Assembly (NCBI GenBank): GCA_003537575.1
Contig: DPRS01000016.1
Location: forward strand, 158,101 to 177,569
Direction of reading: 5' to 3'
DNA: 19,469 nt
Source of the DNA: Oxalobacteraceae bacterium
Lineage (GTDB): Bacteria; Pseudomonadota; Gammaproteobacteria; Burkholderiales; Burkholderiaceae_D
The position numbers were made by a program, and so were the translations under genes. Shown piece after piece: positions 1 to 6,904 of this stretch. Within the stretch, counting starts at the first letter, position 1. The number at the start of each line of letters is the position of its first letter. The notes under the pieces were generated by a model that was given only the letters and a program-made list of their open reading frames with translations, was not told the DNA's origin and ran no database searches.

Positions 1-179
1 TCCAGCTTGGCGATCTGGATCTTGCCGTCGTATTCCTTGGCGACTTCTTCCAGGATCGGCGCGATCATCTTGCAGGGGCCGCACCATTCAGCCCAGAAAT
101 CGACCAGGACGGGCTTGTCGGACTTCAGAACGTCCGCTTCAAAAGAGGCATCGGAGATATATTTGATATTGTCGCTCAT
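1..179 (-). CDS. trxA: Thioredoxin 1 (5' part, cut by window edge)
   Basis: Cytosolic dithiol-disulfide oxidoreductase that reduces ribonucleotide reductase, PAPS reductase and oxidised proteins, and is itself recycled by thioredoxin reductase. Translation on the minus strand starts MSDNIKYISDASFE and carries the thioredoxin active site WCGPCK at residues 32-37, preceded by the VLVDFWAEW strand and followed by APILEEVAKEY. Only 59 codons lie in the window; the family is about 108 residues, so roughly half is missing. The ATG at 177-179 follows a GAGGAAA ribosome binding site at good distance, which fixes the start. In Betaproteobacteria rho usually follows trxA, but that would lie outside the window. 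The 5' leader can fold a small hairpin over the ribosome binding site (see findings). Identity is secure. Confidence 0.95.
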   Translation of the reverse strand, partial: MSDNIKYISDASFEADVLKSDKPVLVDFWAEWCGPCKMIAPILEEVAKEYDGKIQIAKL

Positions 180-663
180 GGTTTCCTCGATATGAGGGGA
201 AAAAGAATTATTTGTGTCAGGCGACCGGCATTGCCGGAGTGTGCCTGCAAAGCAGCCGGTTCACAACAACGGCGTGGAGGCGCATTGCGCGAATTCAAGC
301 TGCCTGGTGCATCCTGCAAGAGATAATGCGGCGGGAGGTCGTGTAAATCATAACCTATTTTCATGAAAATTGTGCGCTTGCCGCATATTTTTAGCAATGA
401 TGCTCATGAAATGCCTTCGATAAGTCTAAAAGCTCAGCGGAATCTGCTTCCTCAAGGGTTTTTTGAGGAGCCAAAGCTTGTCCGGGCAAGACGGCTGAAA
501 GGGAAGATGATTTGCCGCAGTCCTGTATCGGGAATGACGCTTGCTATTCCATTACAATGGAATCAAGTGGATGTGCGCAATCGAATAGATCAAGAAGAGA
601 AAGTTTTCGAGGGCATGCCAACGGAGAATTTTGCCGCCTTGCCGCTTGAGCGCGGAACAGGAT
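180..663. other. Intergenic region between trxA and the GGDEF-EAL gene
   Basis: A 484-base stretch between divergent genes that I judge non-coding. It holds the trxA leader, a short inverted repeat CCGGCA-T-TGCCGG at 225-237, a hairpin with 8-bp arms (one G-T pair) at 448-455 and 463-470 that lacks a following T-run, and a perfect 18-bp palindrome at 546-563. An open frame of 158 codons starting at 363 runs into the downstream gene in another frame; its product shows no recognisable domain and its end has the composition of a shadow, so I do not call it. No convincing -35/-10 pair was found for either flanking gene. Confidence 0.6.
546..563. promoter_or_regulatory. Perfect palindrome, candidate operator
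   Basis: The sequence reads ATTCCATT-AC-AATGGAAT: two perfect 8-base inverted arms with a 2-base centre. The centre contains TACAAT (553-558), which resembles a sigma-70 -10 box, but no -35 hexamer was seen at the right distance. It lies about 100 bases before the start of the GGDEF-EAL gene, a position that fits a dimeric repressor or activator site. No regulator can be named from the sequence. Confidence 0.4.
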
Positions 664-3108
664 ATGGGCTTTCGCAATACATTTCTGACGCTACGGTTCC
701 GGCTGACGCTGATCATTCTGATGGCGACCTTGCCGGCAATAGTCCTGTTCGGTTTCGAAAGCTGGCGCACGTACAAACATGCCTACGCGGAAGCCAGCAG
801 GAATCTGCTGGAAATAGCGCAACTGGCGGCAAACAATGAACACAATGTCGTACAGGGCGTCAATGAATTGCTGACCGCCATAGGCGAAGCCCCTTTCATT
901 CGTAACCACGACGCGATGGCTTGCAATAACTATCTTGCAAGAATCAATCAGCGCTACGAGCACTATCACGCTTTTTCCGTGCTCGATGCCAGCGGCAATA
1001 TGATTTGTTCGGGCAAACGGCGAGGCGCCCAGATCAGCATTGGCGACCGACCGTATTTCGAGCAGGTGACGCGGGAAAAACGCTTCGTTTCCGCAGGCTA
1101 TCTCATCAATCGCATTTCGAATACCCCGGTAGTGGCGTTCATGCTGCCCATTTTCGAATCGGGCAGCGGGGAGCTCGGCAGCAATATGATTGCCATCGTC
1201 GGGACTTCCCTGCGGCTGGAGGCTTTCACCTCGCTGACGCATGGCCTGGGCGCGCCGATGGATGCCAAGGTGTCGATCCTGGATCACCAGGGCATCGTGC
1301 TGGCGACCGAGCCGGGGCGGCATGCCGAGATCGGCAAGCCGGTCAATTCCGATACCTTGCGCGCCAGCCTGTTTTCCGGCAATGCGCAGGTACTGGAAGC
1401 GACCGAAGCGGACGGCGTCGAGCGTCTGTACGCCATCGCCCCGGCGATGTATGAAGGTCGTGCCGTCTTCTATGCCATCATCGGGCTGGACAAGGCCAGT
1501 CTGGCGGCGCCGGCGCTCAATTCGCTGATGTTCAATCTGCTGGCACTGCTGTCACTGGCGCTGCTGTCGCTGGCCGGCACCTGGATCGTCAGCCAAAGGT
1601 TGCTGATCCGCCCGGTTAACCAGTTGATCGATACGGCGCAGCGCGTGGCCGCCGGCGATCTGGAAGCGCGGACCAACCTGGCTTACCGCGCCGGCGAGCT
1701 GGACGAACTGGCGCACCATTTCGATAACATGACGGCGGCACTGGCGCGGCGCGACAAGGAAATGCGCGCCAGCAGCCAATACATTGAATTTCTGGCGCAT
1801 CATGATGAATTGACCCGCTTGCCCAACCGGCGTTTTCTGCACATGCGTCTGGCTCAGTGCCTGGAAGAAATAAGAAAGACCGGGCATTTTGTGGCGGTGC
1901 TGTTCATCGATCTTGACCGCTTCCGCATCATTAACGATTCCCTGGGACATGCAGCCGGCGACCTGCTACTGGCGGATGTGGCGCACCGCCTGAAGGAATG
2001 CGTGGAAGCGAAAGACATGGTGGCGCATCTGGGCAGCGATGAATTCGTGTGCGTGCTGACCAATCTGACGACGTCAATGCAGGCATCAGTAACCGCCAAC
2101 AATATACGCGACAGCCTGTCCCAAGTGTACGTGGTGGCCAACCAGCGCATTTCCCTTGGCGCCAGCGTAGGCGTCTGCATCTGTCCGACCGACTGTCAGG
2201 ATGCGCCTACCGCAGTGCGCTATGCGGAAGTGGCGATGCGCAGCGCCAAGGAAAACGGCGGCGGCATCCAGTTCTTTTCGCGCGAAATCAATGCCGGCGC
2301 GATCAGCCGGCTCACTCTCGAAAACGAATTGCGCAAGGCGCTGCATCAGGGCGAGTTCACGCTCTACTATCAGCCGCAAATCGAGTTAGCCACCAACCGC
2401 GTGGTCGGCGCCGAAACCCTGATCCGCTGGCGGCATCCGGAAAAGGGCTTGCTTTCGCCGGTGAACTTCATTGCGCTGGCCGAGGAAACCCGGCTGATCC
2501 TGGAAATCGGCGCCTGGACGCTCGATTCGGCCTGCATGCAAAGCCGGGCCTGGCAGGATGCCGGGCTGGAACCGATTCAGGTCGCGGTCAATGTCTCGGC
2601 ACACCAGTTCCGGCAAACGGGATTCGCTACCCTGGTGGCCAAGGCGCTGGAACATAGCGGCTTGCCGGCTAGTATGCTGGAGCTGGAAGTCACCGAGAGT
2701 GTCTTGCTCAATGATGTCAATGAAAGCCTGGCGCTGCTGCAGAGTATGGGAGTCAGCCTGTCCATCGACGATTTCGGCACCGGGTATTCCAGCCTCAGTT
2801 ATCTGAAAGACTTGCCGATTGATAAGATCAAGATCGACCAGTCCTTCATCCGCAATATCATGGAAATTCCGGATAACCAAGCGATTACCCGCGCCATTAT
2901 CGGTCTGGCCAAAAGCCTCGGCCTGAAGGTCCTGGCGGAAGGGGTGGATAGCGCGCAGGCTTGCGAATTCCTGCGCAAACTGGGTTGTGACCAGATCCAG
3001 GGATATTACTTCGGCAAACCGATGCCGCCCGAACAGCTGGCCTTGTTGTTGAAAAAAGGCGCTCAAGTCCTTGAATCTATTGACGGCAATTCCCTTGCCC
3101 CACTATAG
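664..3108 (+). CDS. Membrane Cache-HAMP-GGDEF-EAL protein, probable c-di-GMP phosphodiesterase
   Basis: Inner-membrane sensor of c-di-GMP turnover, 814 residues from the ATG at 664 (an in-frame TTG at 631 would add 11 residues without benefit). Order: TM helix about 13-31; periplasmic Cache-like region about 35-285; second TM about 288-309; HAMP about 310-362; GGDEF domain about 370-540; EAL domain about 550-795. The diguanylate cyclase signature is GSDEF (457-461) instead of GGDEF, and the RxxD inhibitory site is ExxD (448-451). The EAL core is ETL at 584-586, with the other expected metal and catalytic residues present: N643, E675, D702-D703 in IDDFGTGYSS, K723, E759, Q779. I infer an active phosphodiesterase with a weakened or purely regulatory GGDEF domain. 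The ligand of the periplasmic domain is unknown. A residual cyclase activity cannot be excluded. Confidence 0.92.
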   Translation: MGFRNTFLTLRFRLTLIILMATLPAIVLFGFESWRTYKHAYAEASRNLLEIAQLAANNEHNVVQGVNELLTAIGEAPFIRNHDAMACNNYLARINQRYEHYHAFSVLDASGNMICSGKRRGAQISIGDRPYFEQVTREKRFVSAGYLINRISNTPVVAFMLPIFESGSGELGSNMIAIVGTSLRLEAFTSLTHGLGAPMDAKVSILDHQGIVLATEPGRHAEIGKPVNSDTLRASLFSGNAQVLEATEADGVERLYAIAPAMYEGRAVFYAIIGLDKASLAAPALNSLMFNLLALLSLALLSLAGTWIVSQRLLIRPVNQLIDTAQRVAAGDLEARTNLAYRAGELDELAHHFDNMTAALARRDKEMRASSQYIEFLAHHDELTRLPNRRFLHMRLAQCLEEIRKTGHFVAVLFIDLDRFRIINDSLGHAAGDLLLADVAHRLKECVEAKDMVAHLGSDEFVCVLTNLTTSMQASVTANNIRDSLSQVYVVANQRISLGASVGVCICPTDCQDAPTAVRYAEVAMRSAKENGGGIQFFSREINAGAISRLTLENELRKALHQGEFTLYYQPQIELATNRVVGAETLIRWRHPEKGLLSPVNFIALAEETRLILEIGAWTLDSACMQSRAWQDAGLEPIQVAVNVSAHQFRQTGFATLVAKALEHSGLPASMLELEVTESVLLNDVNESLALLQSMGVSLSIDDFGTGYSSLSYLKDLPIDKIKIDQSFIRNIMEIPDNQAITRAIIGLAKSLGLKVLAEGVDSAQACEFLRKLGCDQIQGYYFGKPMPPEQLALLLKKGAQVLESIDGNSLAPL

Positions 3109-3109
3109 T
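3080..3109 (+). promoter_or_regulatory. Candidate sigma-70 promoter for zapBA inside the end of the GGDEF-EAL gene
   Basis: TTGACG (3080-3085) and TATAGT (3104-3109) are separated by 18 bases. Each hexamer matches the sigma-70 consensus at five of six positions. The expected transcription start, about 6-7 bases after the -10 box, falls on or next to the zapB ATG at 3116, so the mRNA would have almost no leader. The box overlaps the stop codon of the preceding gene. Confidence 0.5.
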
Positions 3110-3115
3110 GGCGAG

Positions 3116-3331
3116 ATGATTTCCGACTTTCAACAACTTACTGCAAAAGTCAGCGAACTGGCTGCTTTGGCGCAATCCTTGCGCCAGGAAAATGCCGAGT
3201 TGCGCCGTGTCGCGGCCACTCTTGCTGATGAAAATGCCGAACTGTCGCGCCGGATAGAAGAGGCTCACATGCGTGTGGCCGCATTGCTTGAAAGTATTCC
3301 GGTTGAAGAGCACGATGAGGAATCCGCATGA
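3116..3331 (+). CDS. zapB: ZapB-like cell division coiled-coil protein (DUF904 type)
   Basis: Small protein of 71 residues starting MISDFQQLTAKVSELAALAQ. It is almost entirely predicted coiled coil: heptad-like leucines and alanines with Glu/Arg/Gln between them (residues 5-60), ending in an acidic tail EEHDEESA. Length, composition and position directly before zapA fit the ZapB/DUF904 family, which links FtsZ-bound ZapA to the nucleoid terminus in E. coli. The ATG at 3116 is preferred over an in-frame TTG at 3071, because the TTG version would overlap the upstream gene by 38 bases and adds a stretch unlike the family. Its stop overlaps the zapA start (ATGA), indicating translational coupling. 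Assignment rests on size, coiled coil and context rather than on a catalytic motif. Confidence 0.8.
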   Translation: MISDFQQLTAKVSELAALAQSLRQENAELRRVAATLADENAELSRRIEEAHMRVAALLESIPVEEHDEESA

Positions 3332-3639
3332 CCCAGATCGACGTCATCATCATGGGCCAGGCCTACAAGCTGGCGTGCAGGGAAGGCGAGGAAGAGGCAT
3401 TGCGTCAGGCGGTCGCCTACCTCGATGAAAAAATGTGCGCCATCCGCGATGCCGGCAAAGTCAAGGGCAATGACCGGATTGCCGTCATGGCGGCGCTGGG
3501 AATCGCCGCCGAATTTCTCTCGACCCGCTCGCCGGACGGCCCGTTTTCAGGCCTGAGCCTGGCGGAAGTGAAGGCGCAGATTGCGGCGATGCAGACCGCG
3601 ATCGACGGCGCTCTCGCCCCGCAGGAAAATCTTTTTTGA
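3328..3639 (+). CDS. zapA: Cell division protein ZapA
   Basis: Protein of 103 residues that binds FtsZ and promotes bundling of protofilaments in the Z ring. The N-terminal strand-rich part MTQIDVIIMGQAYKLACREGEEEALRQAVAYLDEKM is typical of ZapA, where the protein intercepts a small beta-sheet head. The middle KVKGNDRIAVMAALGIAAEFL and the C-terminal helix form the dimerisation coiled coil. Length matches the family (about 100-110). The start at 3328 overlaps the zapB stop by four bases and is preceded by GAGGAA at suitable distance. The gene is followed after 16 bases by the promoter of the 6S RNA gene, the classic zapA-ssrS arrangement of Proteobacteria. The 5-formyltetrahydrofolate cyclo-ligase gene often found after 6S RNA is absent here. 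Confidence 0.92.
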   Translation: MTQIDVIIMGQAYKLACREGEEEALRQAVAYLDEKMCAIRDAGKVKGNDRIAVMAALGIAAEFLSTRSPDGPFSGLSLAEVKAQIAAMQTAIDGALAPQENLF

Positions 3640-3655
3640 GGCCCGCTTAAAACGT

Positions 3656-3683
3656 TTGACAAGCGGCCCAATTCAGGTAGACT
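3656..3683 (+). promoter_or_regulatory. Sigma-70 promoter of the 6S RNA gene
   Basis: A consensus TTGACA (3656-3661) is followed after 16 bases by TAGACT (3678-3683, four of six matches). The predicted start near 3690-3691 coincides with the 5' base of the closing stem of the 6S RNA, which supports both calls independently. Confidence 0.65.
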
Positions 3684-3690
3684 TAAGTCT

Positions 3691-3860
3691 CCTGCCGTGT
3701 TCGCGATTGCCATATATTCCTTGAACCATTTATGTGCATAGGTCGCGGAAATTTGTTTGATGGGCGTGCTTCGTCGCTAGTCCGATGAACCCGAAATTGA
3801 ACTAACTGTGACCACCTTGAACCGTAAGGTTCGGGATGCCGGCAAAGCGGCATAGGCGGG
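3691..3860 (+). ncRNA. ssrS: 6S RNA
   Basis: Regulatory RNA of about 170 bases that mimics an open promoter and sequesters sigma-70 RNA polymerase in stationary phase. The 5' end CCTGCCGTG pairs with the 3' end CATAGGCGGG to form the closing stem. The segment ACCTTGAACC-GTAA-GGTTCGGG (about 3814-3835) forms the small conserved hairpin with a GNRA loop that sits in the 3' side of the central bubble. The segments CTTGAACC and GGTCGCGGAAAT on the 5' side and GATGCCGGCAAAGCGGCATAG near the 3' end resemble my recollection of Burkholderiales 6S RNAs. It lies directly after zapA with its own promoter and terminator. Exact ends are inferred from the stem and promoter; a covariance-model search was not possible. 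No protein-coding gene is plausible here. Confidence 0.85.
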
Positions 3861-3871
3861 TCTTTATTCCG

Positions 3872-3908
3872 AAGCGGTTGCATTGTGAAATGCAGCCGCT
3901 TTTTTTAT
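3872..3908 (+). terminator. Rho-independent terminator after 6S RNA
   Basis: A 13-bp stem, AAGCGGTTGCATT (3872-3884) against AATGCAGCCGCTT (3889-3901) with one G-T pair, closed by a GTGA tetraloop and followed by a T-rich run to 3908. It lies 11 bases after the 6S closing stem and would end both 6S RNA and zapBA read-through transcripts. Confidence 0.85.
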
Positions 3909-3948
3909 TTTTCCGCCCCCGGCGCTATCGCTATATAAGAAGAATTGC

Positions 3949-3982
3949 AAGCCGCCTTAATGCGGCTTACTCTGTCCCCGAC
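3949..3982 (-). repeat. REP-like element: hairpin plus GGGGACAGAGTA motif
   Basis: AAGCCGC (3949-3955) and GCGGCTT (3962-3968) form a 7-bp stem with a 6-base loop. Directly after it, TACTCTGTCCCC (3968-3979) is the exact reverse complement of GGGGACAGAGTA, a motif present twice between folD and prlC about 13 kb away (17066-17113). An exact 12-base match of this kind is not expected by chance in a window of this size. The element ends about nine bases before the EVE gene start. Confidence 0.55.
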
Positions 3983-3990
3983 ACTATAAA

Positions 3991-4461
3991 ATGATGCAGT
4001 ACTGGCTGATGAAATCCGAACCGGACGAGGTGAGCATCGACGATGCGCTCGCTGCGCCCGCGCAGACGGTCGCCTGGACCGGCGTGCGCAATTACCAGGC
4101 GCGCAATTTCATGCGCGACGCCATGCGGGCCGGCGACGGCGTGCTGTTCTACCATTCCAGTTGCGCCGAACCCGGCATCGCCGGCCTGGCCGAAGTCGCC
4201 GGTACGCCATACCCCGACCCCACCCAGTTCGACTCCGCCAGCAAGTATTACGACCCCAAGGCGTCGCCGCAGCAGCCGCGCTGGATGCTGGTCGATGTGC
4301 GCGCCCTGAAGAAGACTCCCCTGATCCCGCTGGCTGCCTTGCGCGCGCACGAGGAGCTGGCCGACATGCAGATCCTGCAGCGCGGTAGCCGCCTGTCGAT
4401 CACGCCGGTGACGCCGGCGCAGTGGCGCTTCATCACCGGCCGCCTGATGAAACAGGCCTGA
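3991..4461 (+). CDS. EVE domain-containing protein
   Basis: Soluble protein of 156 residues made up of a single EVE domain, a PUA/YTH-like fold thought to bind modified bases in nucleic acids (thymocyte nuclear protein 1 is the eukaryotic relative). Family signatures are visible: YWLMKSEPDEVSIDD at the N-terminus, WTGVRNYQARNFMRD at about 29-43, VLFYHSSCAEPGIAGLAEV in the middle, DPKASPQQPRWMLVDV, and a C-terminal helix with PVTPAQWRFI. Two ATG codons in tandem (3991 and 3994) can serve as start; relatives usually begin MQYWLMKSEP, favouring 3994. No Shine-Dalgarno sequence is visible and a TATAAA sequence abuts the ATG. The REP-like element lies immediately upstream. The biological substrate in bacteria is not known from this sequence. 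Confidence 0.9.
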   Translation: MMQYWLMKSEPDEVSIDDALAAPAQTVAWTGVRNYQARNFMRDAMRAGDGVLFYHSSCAEPGIAGLAEVAGTPYPDPTQFDSASKYYDPKASPQQPRWMLVDVRALKKTPLIPLAALRAHEELADMQILQRGSRLSITPVTPAQWRFITGRLMKQA

Positions 4462-4498
4462 CGCCAACCATTAATAAACCGCTTCAAGAAAACAGCAA

Positions 4499-5302
4499 AT
4501 GGATATCGGATTGATCATTGCGCTACTGGCGCTGGGGGCCGCGGTCGGATTCGCGGCAGGGTTGCTGGGGATCGGCGGCGGCATGTTGCAGGTGCCCTTC
4601 ATGACCTACATTCTCGCCACGCAGGGATTTGCGCCGGAGTACACAGTCCACGTCGCCATCGCCACCTCGCTGGCGACCATCATGTTCACCTCGATTTCGT
4701 CAGTGCGCGCTCACCACCAGCGCGGCGCCGTGCTGTGGCCGGTGGTGAAGTTGCTGGCGCCCGGCATCCTGATCGGTTCCTGGATCGGTCCCTGGATCGG
4801 CGCACAGATGAATGCGGCGGCGCTGGCAGGATTTTTCGCCTGCTTCGTCGCGCTGTCGGCAACGCAGATGCTGATCGATAAAAAGCCTGCGGCGACGCGC
4901 GAATTGCCGGGCGCGACCGGGCTGTTCGCCGCTGGCGGCGGCATCGGCACGCTGGCGGGCCTGGTCGGCGCCGGCGGCGGTTTCATCTCGGTGCCTTTCA
5001 TGACCTGGTGTAACGTCAGGATCCACAACGCGGTCGCCACCAGCGCCGCGCTGGGTTTTCCGATCGCGCTGGCTGGGACGCTGTCGAATGTCGTGCAGGG
5101 CTGGGATGCGCCGGGCTTGCCGGCGGGCTCGCTCGGCTTCATCTACCTGCCGGCGCTGGTGGTGATTTCCGCCGCCAGCGTCATGACCGCGCCGCTGGGC
5201 GCGAAAACCGCGCACAGCCTGCCGGTCAAGTCGCTGAAAAAAGTGTTCGCGCTGGTGCTGTACGCGCTGGCCGCCTACATGGCGTACCGTGCCCTGAAAT
5301 AA
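4499..5302 (+). CDS. TauE/SafE family permease
   Basis: Integral membrane protein of 267 residues with about eight predicted helices and the internal duplication typical of the TauE/SafE (DUF81) family. The two matching glycine-rich motifs are GLLGIGGGMLQVPFM (21-35) and LAGLVGAGGGFISVPFM (152-168). Members export sulfite, sulfoacetate or other small anions and sulfur compounds; the substrate cannot be read from the sequence. It follows the EVE gene after 37 bases on the same strand and could be cotranscribed. The start at 4499 has only a weak AAGAAA upstream, but it places the first helix directly at the N-terminus. The gene converges with matB; no clear terminator was seen in the 50 bases between them. 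Confidence 0.9.
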   Translation: MDIGLIIALLALGAAVGFAAGLLGIGGGMLQVPFMTYILATQGFAPEYTVHVAIATSLATIMFTSISSVRAHHQRGAVLWPVVKLLAPGILIGSWIGPWIGAQMNAAALAGFFACFVALSATQMLIDKKPAATRELPGATGLFAAGGGIGTLAGLVGAGGGFISVPFMTWCNVRIHNAVATSAALGFPIALAGTLSNVVQGWDAPGLPAGSLGFIYLPALVVISAASVMTAPLGAKTAHSLPVKSLKKVFALVLYALAAYMAYRALK

Positions 5303-5352
5303 GGCCCAGGCGCGCGCGCTTCCACGCATCGCACGCCATAGTGCCTTTTCCC

Positions 5353-6876
5353 TCAGCCGTCCTTGAACTGCTCGCGTAAGACGTTCTTCTGCACCTTGCC
5401 CATGGTGTTGCGCGGCAGGTCAGCGATGAAATGCACGCGCTTGGGTACCTTGAAGTTGGCAATCTTCGATTTCAGGAAGGCGATTACTTCCGCTTCCGTC
5501 AGCCCGGAGTTGGGCGCAGCCACCACTACCGCTGTCACCGCTTCGCCGAAATCCGGATGCGGCACGCCGATCACCGCCGATTCGACCACGCCGTCGATTT
5601 CGTCGATGAAGGATTCGATTTCCTTCGGATAGACGTTGTAGCCGCCGGAAATAATCAGATCCTTGCTGCGGCCGACGATGGAGAGATAGCCCCTGGCGTC
5701 GAACTTGCCGACGTCACCGGTCTTGAAAAAGCCGTCGGTGGTAAATTCTTCAGCGGTTTTTTCCGGCATGCGCCAGTAGCCGTGGAACACGTTCGGCCCC
5801 TTGACCTGGATGTCGCCGATCTCATCGATCGTGCAGGGCGCGGTCTGGCCCGAGGGCATGCTCTTGACCACGCGGATGGTCACGCCCGGCAGCGGCAGGC
5901 CGACCGTGCCGCCGACGCGTTCGCCGTCGTAAGGGTTGGAAGCCTGCATGGTGGTTTCACTCATGCCGTAGCGTTCCAGGATGGTGTGGCCGGTGCGCCG
6001 CTCGAATTCGCGGAAGGTTTCCATCAAGAGCGGCGCCGAACCGGAAATAAACAGCCGCATGTTGGCGCAGGCGGTGCGGTCGAAGCCGGGCTCGGCCAGC
6101 AGGCGCACGTAATAGGTCGGCACGCCCATGAAGATAGTGGAGCGCTTCAGGTGGCGCATGGCTTCGGCGGCGTCGAACTTCGGCAGGAAGATCATTTTGC
6201 TGCCGTTGAGCAGGGCGCCGTGCGAGGCAACGAACAGGCCGTGCACATGGAACAGCGGCAGCGTATGCAGCAGCACGTCGCCTTCCTGCCAGCGCCAGTA
6301 GTCGTGCAGCACCAGGGCGTTGGACGAGAGGTTCTCATGGCTGAGCATGGCGCCCTTGCTGCGGCCGGTGGTGCCGGAGGTGTAGAGGATTGCCGCCATG
6401 TCGTCGGCGCGCTTGTGCACGGTCTCGAAGCTGTCTGGAAAATGATTCGCGCGCTCCAGCAGGCTGCCCTGGCGCGCTTCGCTTAGCGTGAAGACATGCT
6501 GCGTGCCGGACTGGAAGGCGATCTTCGAGACCCAGCCGAAATTGTCTGGCGAGCACACCACCACGGCCGGTTCGGCGTCGTCGATGAAGTATTCGATCTC
6601 GGCGGCGCGGTAGGCGGTGTTGAGCGGCAGGTAGACATAGCCGGCCTGCAGCGTCGCCAGGTACAGGATCAGTGCTTCAGGCGATTTCTCCACTTGCACG
6701 GCGATGCGCGCGTCCGCAGGCAAGCCCAGGCTGGCCAGCAGGTTGGCCATCTTGGCGGTGGCGCGCTCGATGTCGCGCCAGGAATAGTAGAGGCCGTCAT
6801 GGGTCTCGATGGCGCAGGCGGATTTATCCTGCGGGAAGCGTGATTCGAACAGGGCGTAGAGGTTGGCGTTCTTCAT
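5353..6876 (-). CDS. matB: Malonyl-CoA synthetase (acyl-CoA synthetase family)
   Basis: Soluble adenylate-forming enzyme of 507 residues that activates malonate (or methylmalonate) with ATP and CoA. Motifs in order: phosphate loop ILYTSGTTGRSKG (about 163-175); adenine/carboxylate-binding ERYGMSETTMQASNPYDGER (301-320), whose SNPYDGER part is characteristic of MatB rather than acetyl- or fatty acyl-CoA synthetases; TGD (387-389); hinge GRSKD (402-406); GGYNVYPKEIE; and the catalytic lysine in TMGKVQK (K494). Length equals the family norm. The start at 6876 (MKNANLYALF) is chosen because a longer frame would overlap the upstream protease gene and adds a non-homologous stretch. It is last in the lgt-crotonase-M48-matB cluster, 28 bases after the protease gene. 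No malonyl-CoA decarboxylase or malonate carrier gene is adjacent. Confidence 0.88.
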   Translation of the reverse strand: MKNANLYALFESRFPQDKSACAIETHDGLYYSWRDIERATAKMANLLASLGLPADARIAVQVEKSPEALILYLATLQAGYVYLPLNTAYRAAEIEYFIDDAEPAVVVCSPDNFGWVSKIAFQSGTQHVFTLSEARQGSLLERANHFPDSFETVHKRADDMAAILYTSGTTGRSKGAMLSHENLSSNALVLHDYWRWQEGDVLLHTLPLFHVHGLFVASHGALLNGSKMIFLPKFDAAEAMRHLKRSTIFMGVPTYYVRLLAEPGFDRTACANMRLFISGSAPLLMETFREFERRTGHTILERYGMSETTMQASNPYDGERVGGTVGLPLPGVTIRVVKSMPSGQTAPCTIDEIGDIQVKGPNVFHGYWRMPEKTAEEFTTDGFFKTGDVGKFDARGYLSIVGRSKDLIISGGYNVYPKEIESFIDEIDGVVESAVIGVPHPDFGEAVTAVVVAAPNSGLTEAEVIAFLKSKIANFKVPKRVHFIADLPRNTMGKVQKNVLREQFKDG

Positions 6877-6904
6877 ATGGCTGGAATAAATACTCTGCAG
6901 GCGG

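Noticed and set aside
448..470. Hairpin TTCCTCAA/TTGAGGAG as a terminator
   Set aside because: No T-run follows on either strand and no gene ends nearby; kept only as a structural note.
363..839. Plus-strand open frame of 158 codons overlapping the start of the GGDEF-EAL gene
   Set aside because: No recognisable domain, no good ribosome binding site, and its last third is an out-of-frame reading of the c-di-GMP gene with its well-supported TM helix.
3985..3990. TATAAA directly before the EVE start codon as a -10 box
   Set aside because: Transcription would begin downstream of the ATG pair, so it cannot serve this start unless a later start codon is used; none is plausible given the conserved N-terminus.
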